Below, in pieces: positions 29,678-33,474 of a stretch of DNA of 33,474 nucleotides. The notes beneath the pieces are model-generated. The model had not been told where the DNA came from, searched no databases, and saw only the letters and a list, made by a program, of their open reading frames with translations. The position numbers were made by a program, and so were the translations under genes. Position 1 is the first letter of the stretch. Each line of letters opens with the position of its first letter. Origin of the DNA: Planctomycetota bacterium (GTDB lineage Bacteria; Planctomycetota; UBA1135; GCA-002686595); NCBI GenBank assembly GCA_029259655.1, contig JAJDET010000301.1:1-33474 (forward strand). The letters run 5' to 3'.

Positions 29678-32530
29678 CTACTTCACGGGTCCCGAGTAGA
29701 TGAAGGCGGCCCAGCAATAGGGATGGGAGAGAGTGACGGTAGCCGGCTCGCCCGGGCCCTCGACCCCCAGCCCCCGGACCTCGCTCGACCGTCGGACGTG
29801 AAGCGCGGCTCGGTGCAGCGCCTGGGCCGGGCGTTCGTTGTCGAGCAGCAACGCCTCGAGGAAGACCTTCATCGCCTGCGGCGCCTGCTGGTCGTTGATC
29901 GGCCACAGCGTCGCGACGACCCCGGTGGAACCCGCGATCGCGAAAGCCCGCGCCATCGACTGGAGGCCCTCGCCTTCGCGCAGGGCGCCGCCGGCCGAGC
30001 TGCAAGCCGAGAGCACGGTGAGCTCCGCGTCGAGCTCGAGGCGCAGGATATCGGAGACCGTCACCGTGTCCGCGCGGTCGGACCGATCCGTCAGGGAGAT
30101 ACCCGTTTCGTACGGTCGGTCGAGGTTCACGACCCCGTGAGCGCCGACGTACAGGAGCGAGAACCGGGTCAGGTCGCCGCGCAGTCGACCGGAGTGCGCG
30201 TGTGCGCCCAGATAGAGGTCGAAAGAGCCCGTGGGGAGTTCGCCGGTTCGCTCGAGGCGGAGGTCGCCCAGCGCAGCCTTGTCCTCGACCTCCTCCGCGA
30301 GGATCTGGGCGAGGTGAAGCCCTTCCTCGCGCGTGCCTTCGAGACGGGCTCGCACCGAGGCGTCGTACAACGGGTCGACGAGGATCAGCGCACGCTCACC
30401 GGGTGAGCGGCCGGTGCGTCCAGAAGTCACCTCCAGCACACTCACCGACGGCCCGTAGGAGACGACGTAGCGGTCTACGAGGAACGCGAGCTCGGCGAAG
30501 GACCGCGGCGCGTCCGGAGCGCGGCTCACGAGCGCGCCGAAGGGCAACGTGGACAGGGAGTCCACTGGAACGATGACGAGGTGATCCACTCCGTCCCGGA
30601 GCGTCTGGATGACGGGTGCCACGACCGCATCGTGGAGGCGTCTTCCGTAGTGCGAGAGGCTCCGTACGTCGGCGAGCGCGCGCGGGTCAGAGATCCCGGC
30701 GACGAATTCGGCGAGGTCGGACTCGAATCCCGCCATGGGGCCGAGCTCGACTCGGACGAGGTCGTCGTGCGTGAGGACGTAGGCGATCAGGTCCCCGTAG
30801 CCGACGGCGTACTCGATCAGGGCGGCGTTCGGGGGCAACACGGTGGCGCGGATGCGAGCGAGGTCGAGCGCGGCACGAGGTTCGGGGTTCGTCCGCAGGA
30901 GGCTCGCCGAGCGCTCGGGACTCGTACCGGCGAGCCCCGCCCGGCGCCGGGCCGCGCGCTGGACGCCGCGTTGCTTCCAGAGATCCGACTGTCGCAGCCC
31001 CTCGGCCACCCAGCGGTCCGCGGAATCCGCCTGCGCGATCTCCAGGCGGCGCCGGACGTACTCCTGGGCGGTGGCGCGCCACTTGGCGTGGCGGGACCGC
31101 CAACCGGAGACTTCGTCCGGAGTGAGCCCTCCGAGGTTGGGTCGCTCGAGAACCCCCTCGGCCTGTGCCAGTGCGCGGCCGGCACGCTCGAGATCCGACG
31201 TCGCGAACGAGGCTCGTGCCACGGTATCCAGGGCCTCGAGGACGGCCCCCTCGCTGCCGGACTGCCAGAGGGTCTCGAGCGCCCGCCGCGAGCGCTCGAT
31301 CGCGCTTGCGAAGTCGCCCTCGAGGTAATCGAGCCAGCCCAGGTTTGCCTCGATCTGGACGAGATCGGCCTCGAGACCCTCTCGCACAGCCAGCTCGCGG
31401 GCCCTGGAGAGGAGCAACCGGCAGCGCGCGTTGTCACCGTCGTCGATGAGGAACCCGACGACGTGCTGCAGGGCCTGGACCAGGATCTCCGGGGACCCTC
31501 TGTTCCTTGCCGCGAGGTCGAGCGCCTCCCCCAGCCGCGACGCTTGGTCCCCGCGGCGGTCGAGGTCTCCGAGCGTCGTGGTTATCTCGGCCAGGGCCTG
31601 AGCGCGGTCGTGGACCTGGCTCTCCGCACAGTCCTCGAGGACTTGCTCCAGGATCCGGAGCGACTCGGCGGGGGATCCCGTGAGGCGCCGGATGCGGCCC
31701 AGCAGGGTTCGCGAGCGGAGGCAGACCGGATCGGAGCGGTCGAGCTCCGTCCCGGCCAGGAGGTCGGAGAGGACGTCGCGTGCCTTGCCGTAGTCTCCCG
31801 CCGACAGGTAGAGCTTTCCGAGGTTCCCGAGTAGCTCCGGTTGAACACCGGTATCACCCACGTCCAGGGCGAGCTCGTAGCGCCGAAGTGCGTCGTAGGG
31901 TCGTCCGTGACGCTCGAGGAACTCTCCGTACCGGAATCCGATGTAGGCGACGGAGCGAGGAGTGCCGAGCTCTAGGGCCACGGCCAGGGCCTTGTCGAAC
32001 ATCTCGACGGCCTGCTCGTCCTCGCCCCGCTCTTCGTGGACGCGCGCGATCCCGGCATAGCCGGCCGAGGGATCGCGACCGAGGGCGATCGCGGCTTCGA
32101 TGTAATGGCGGTGCGCGGTCTCCGCGTCCTCGGGCCGCCCGACCCGGGAGTAGGCGATGCCTGCGTCGTCCAGGACGAGAAGCACGAGCCACGGCTCGGG
32201 GACGTTCGCGATCTCGCTGCGCGCGTGTTCCAGGTGCTCCAAGGCCCCACGGTAGTCACCCCATTCGAACCGGATATCTCCCAGCATCGCGCTGGCCCGA
32301 GCCTGCGCCGGCGCGTCGCGCACTTCCTCGGCTAGCACGCGGACGCGCTGCAGCAGCGGCTCGGCATCCTTGAGTCGCCTTTCCTTGTAGGCCTCGAAAC
32401 CGGCCACCAGGAGCGAGCGGACGCTCTCCTCCGAGTCCTGGACCTGAGACCGTGGGGAAGGGCCCGCGGCAATCGATCCGAGCAGGAGCGCGACCAGTCC
32501 GGGTCGCGTCGAAAACGTGAATACGAGCAT
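29678..32530 (-). CDS. exported TPR-CHAT domain protein (caspase-like protease)
   Basis: The protein has 950 residues. The N-terminus (MLVFTFSTRPGLVALLLGSIAAGPSPRS) is probably a signal peptide. Residues about 35-520 are TPR-like helical repeats (for example RFEWGDYRGALEHLEHAR and LYLSAGDYGKARDVLSDLL). The CHAT domain spans about 620-950 and keeps the catalytic dyad: His798 in LLYVGAHGVV and Cys843 in LTVLSACSSAGG, 45 residues apart. The terminal SHPYCWAAFIYSGP is typical of CHAT. CHAT peptidases belong to the caspase/separase clan and in bacteria often act in signalling or defence with a partner protein. The export signal is unusual and suggests an extracytoplasmic role. An AGGAG 8 nt upstream supports the start. 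The gene is divergent from a membrane-anchored protein. Confidence 0.9.
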   Translation of the reverse strand: MLVFTFSTRPGLVALLLGSIAAGPSPRSQVQDSEESVRSLLVAGFEAYKERRLKDAEPLLQRVRVLAEEVRDAPAQARASAMLGDIRFEWGDYRGALEHLEHARSEIANVPEPWLVLLVLDDAGIAYSRVGRPEDAETAHRHYIEAAIALGRDPSAGYAGIARVHEERGEDEQAVEMFDKALAVALELGTPRSVAYIGFRYGEFLERHGRPYDALRRYELALDVGDTGVQPELLGNLGKLYLSAGDYGKARDVLSDLLAGTELDRSDPVCLRSRTLLGRIRRLTGSPAESLRILEQVLEDCAESQVHDRAQALAEITTTLGDLDRRGDQASRLGEALDLAARNRGSPEILVQALQHVVGFLIDDGDNARCRLLLSRARELAVREGLEADLVQIEANLGWLDYLEGDFASAIERSRRALETLWQSGSEGAVLEALDTVARASFATSDLERAGRALAQAEGVLERPNLGGLTPDEVSGWRSRHAKWRATAQEYVRRRLEIAQADSADRWVAEGLRQSDLWKQRGVQRAARRRAGLAGTSPERSASLLRTNPEPRAALDLARIRATVLPPNAALIEYAVGYGDLIAYVLTHDDLVRVELGPMAGFESDLAEFVAGISDPRALADVRSLSHYGRRLHDAVVAPVIQTLRDGVDHLVIVPVDSLSTLPFGALVSRAPDAPRSFAELAFLVDRYVVSYGPSVSVLEVTSGRTGRSPGERALILVDPLYDASVRARLEGTREEGLHLAQILAEEVEDKAALGDLRLERTGELPTGSFDLYLGAHAHSGRLRGDLTRFSLLYVGAHGVVNLDRPYETGISLTDRSDRADTVTVSDILRLELDAELTVLSACSSAGGALREGEGLQSMARAFAIAGSTGVVATLWPINDQQAPQAMKVFLEALLLDNERPAQALHRAALHVRRSSEVRGLGVEGPGEPATVTLSHPYCWAAFIYSGPVK

Positions 32531-32569
32531 CTCTCTCCTCGCGCCCCGGCGTGAGGCTCGAGCTCCCCC

Positions 32570-32575
32570 ATTCTA
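32570..32575 (-). promoter_or_regulatory. possible -10 box of the CHAT gene
   Basis: TAGAAT on the minus strand begins 45 nt before the CHAT ATG (32530), giving a leader of about 33 nt that contains a GAGGAG Shine-Dalgarno. No clear -35 is seen. Confidence 0.4.
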
Positions 32576-32610
32576 CGTGTGCTCGAGGGCCTGGTTTCGC
32601 CGCGCGTCGC

Positions 32611-32616
32611 TAAGAT
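32611..32616 (+). promoter_or_regulatory. possible -10 box of the 32627 gene
   Basis: TAAGAT begins 16 nt before the ATG at 32627, the same spacing as at hemE and gmhA; no Shine-Dalgarno is present. Confidence 0.35.
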
Positions 32617-32626
32617 CACGGGGCTC

Positions 32627-33148
32627 ATGGAGAGCGCGAGGGAGGAAGCCGTGTTCACGAAGAGGAAGCTGCTCGTTCTCGTCTTTTTTCTTCTGCTCGC
32701 AGCCGCCGTACTCGCTGCGGCATTCGCCACGGGGTTCGAGAGCGGGCTCCATGCGGAGGACTTTAACCCACCGGGCGCACAGGTGAGGTTCGACCCGAAG
32801 CCGGTCGAGGTCACGGCCCTGAACCTCGATGGCACGGACGGGCGGGACGGAATGACGGTGGTGCGCGTCTGGGCAGGTCCGACTTCGAAGGTGCCAGCGC
32901 AGATCTCCGAGCTCACGGAGCTCGCGGTGAACGACAGCGGATACCGGCGGCAGAGCGACTATCAGTTCGAGATGGGAGATTTCTCGTCGGCTCCGAACGA
33001 GACCGCGGACACGCCCTATGTGCTCGTCACTCGAGTTTCCTACACGACGAAGCTCTTCTGGTTCTTCCGCTGGCCTCGGCAGGACACGTTCCGCGGTCGG
33101 GTCCCGGCGGAGAGCACGCACGGAACGGCGAACGTGATCCTCGAGTAG
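32627..33148 (+). CDS. membrane-anchored protein of unknown function
   Basis: The protein has 173 residues. I chose the ATG at 32627; the GTG at 32579 would extend into the presumed CHAT promoter. Residues about 14-34 form one TM helix (LLVLVFFLLLAAAVLAAAFAT) after a basic KRK, so the remaining about 140 residues should lie outside the cytoplasm. That part contains PPGAQVRFDPKPVEVTALNL and many polar residues, then an aromatic-rich stretch (TTKLFWFFRWPRQDTF). No cysteine or recognised catalytic motif is present, and I do not recognise the family. It is divergent from the CHAT gene, so both may act at the cell surface; a functional link is only suggested by position. Confidence 0.75.
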   Translation: MESAREEAVFTKRKLLVLVFFLLLAAAVLAAAFATGFESGLHAEDFNPPGAQVRFDPKPVEVTALNLDGTDGRDGMTVVRVWAGPTSKVPAQISELTELAVNDSGYRRQSDYQFEMGDFSSAPNETADTPYVLVTRVSYTTKLFWFFRWPRQDTFRGRVPAESTHGTANVILE

Positions 33149-33169
33149 GCTCCCCGTGCTCCGCCCCGC

Positions 33170-33474
33170 TCAGCGAAGCTTCCGACCCTCTTCAACGCGC
33201 CCGCTCTCCTCGAAGAGCGTCGCGAGCGACGCACGCGCCGTCTTCGTGTGCGGGTGTTCCGGGCCGAGCTTGGCGTCGAGCACGGCGTGTGCGTCGGCCA
33301 AGAGCTCCTCCGCGAGCCCGAGCTCGCCCTTCGCGAAGTACGCGTTGCCCAGGTTCACGCGGTAGAGCGCGAGGTGCCAGTCGTCGGGCGAGTACGCCTC
33401 CCGCGCATCGTCGACGAGCTGCTCGAGCTCCCGCGTGCCCTCGTCGAGCTTCCCCCGCGTCAACAGGATGTAGG
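33170..33474 (-). CDS. TPR-repeat protein, N-terminus cut by window edge
   Basis: The last 101 residues of a protein that continues beyond the right edge of the window. The tail has at least two TPR-like helix pairs, for example HLALYRVNLGNAYFAKGELG and EELLADAHAVLDAKLG, followed by PEHPHTKTARASLATLFEES, a form common in large TPR proteins, often C-terminal to Ser/Thr kinases. Whether a kinase domain precedes it cannot be seen. It converges with the membrane-anchored gene, 21 bp apart. Confidence 0.85.
   Translation of the reverse strand, partial: YILLTRGKLDEGTRELEQLVDDAREAYSPDDWHLALYRVNLGNAYFAKGELGLAEELLADAHAVLDAKLGPEHPHTKTARASLATLFEESGRVEEGRKLR

Noticed and set aside
1-33474. CRISPR arrays, tRNA or rRNA genes, insertion sequences, prophage
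   Set aside because: No direct-repeat array, no cloverleaf in any gap and no transposase or integrase motif were seen on either strand.

Overview
This is a GC-rich, gene-dense bacterial chromosomal window (by eye about two thirds G+C). Genes are packed into operons with ATGA or GTGA start/stop overlaps. I see no tRNA, rRNA, CRISPR array, insertion sequence or phage gene. The best taxonomic guess is a high-GC Planctomycetota bacterium. That rests on the exported seven-repeat FG-GAP protein with a C-terminal domain I associate with that group, the TPR/CHAT and TPR proteins, and the Lgt-like plus radical SAM pair. It is an inference; Myxococcota or Acidobacteriota cannot be excluded from sequence alone. 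Both window ends cut genes: an OmpR-family regulator on the left and a TPR protein on the right.

Layout, left to right. (1) 1-3405: truncated OmpR regulator, exported double PRC-barrel protein, small two-TM protein, rmuC. (2) 3437-9376: a six-gene tetrapyrrole operon hemE-hemX-hemA-hemC-hemD-hemL, covering glutamyl-tRNA to glutamate semialdehyde to ALA and porphobilinogen to coproporphyrinogen III; hemB is absent from the window. (3) 9382-11064: FG-GAP beta-propeller protein, convergent to the heme operon. (4) 11265-14235: a three-gene operon of SAM methyltransferase, geranylgeranyl-reductase-like flavoprotein and type III polyketide synthase, probably making a modified phenolic or pyrone lipid. 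(5) 14295-15475: membrane-anchored HMA (metal-binding) protein and gmhA. (6) 15500-25849, minus strand: a flagellar rod/ring/hook-junction operon flgF-G-A-H-I-J-N-K-L ending with a small coiled-coil protein and a GNAT acetyltransferase. A good sigma-54 type -24/-12 element sits just before flgF. (7) 26096-28550: an Lgt-like membrane protein lacking key Lgt residues, translationally coupled to a Cys-rich radical SAM protein resembling the MJ0619/tetraether-synthase (Tes) family, followed by a small membrane protein. This is a candidate membrane-lipid modification system. (8) 28534-29538: a YigZ/IMPACT protein, and divergently a short ArsC-family gene with an in-frame TGA in the U-x-x-C redox position, followed by a strong hairpin. 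I read it as a selenoprotein that ordinary ORF calling splits. (9) 29678-33474: an exported TPR-CHAT protease-like protein, a divergent membrane-anchored protein, and the truncated TPR protein.

The two most notable items are the Sec-containing ArsC-like protein (TGA at 29227-29229) and the Lgt-like/Tes-like pair. A third cross-cutting signal is promoter layout. Seven transcription units that begin without an obvious Shine-Dalgarno (hemE, rmuC, gmhA, lgt-like, yigZ, the selenoprotein, the 32627 gene) carry a TANNNT hexamer beginning 13-17 nt before the start codon, which predicts almost leaderless mRNAs. Genes with longer leaders (PRC-barrel, flgA, flgG, CHAT) have good Shine-Dalgarno sequences.

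No gene-free stretch exceeds 300 bases. The longest are 482-720, 11065-11264, 14664-14881 and 25850-26095. They hold divergent or upstream regulatory sequence, and I see no RNA gene in them.
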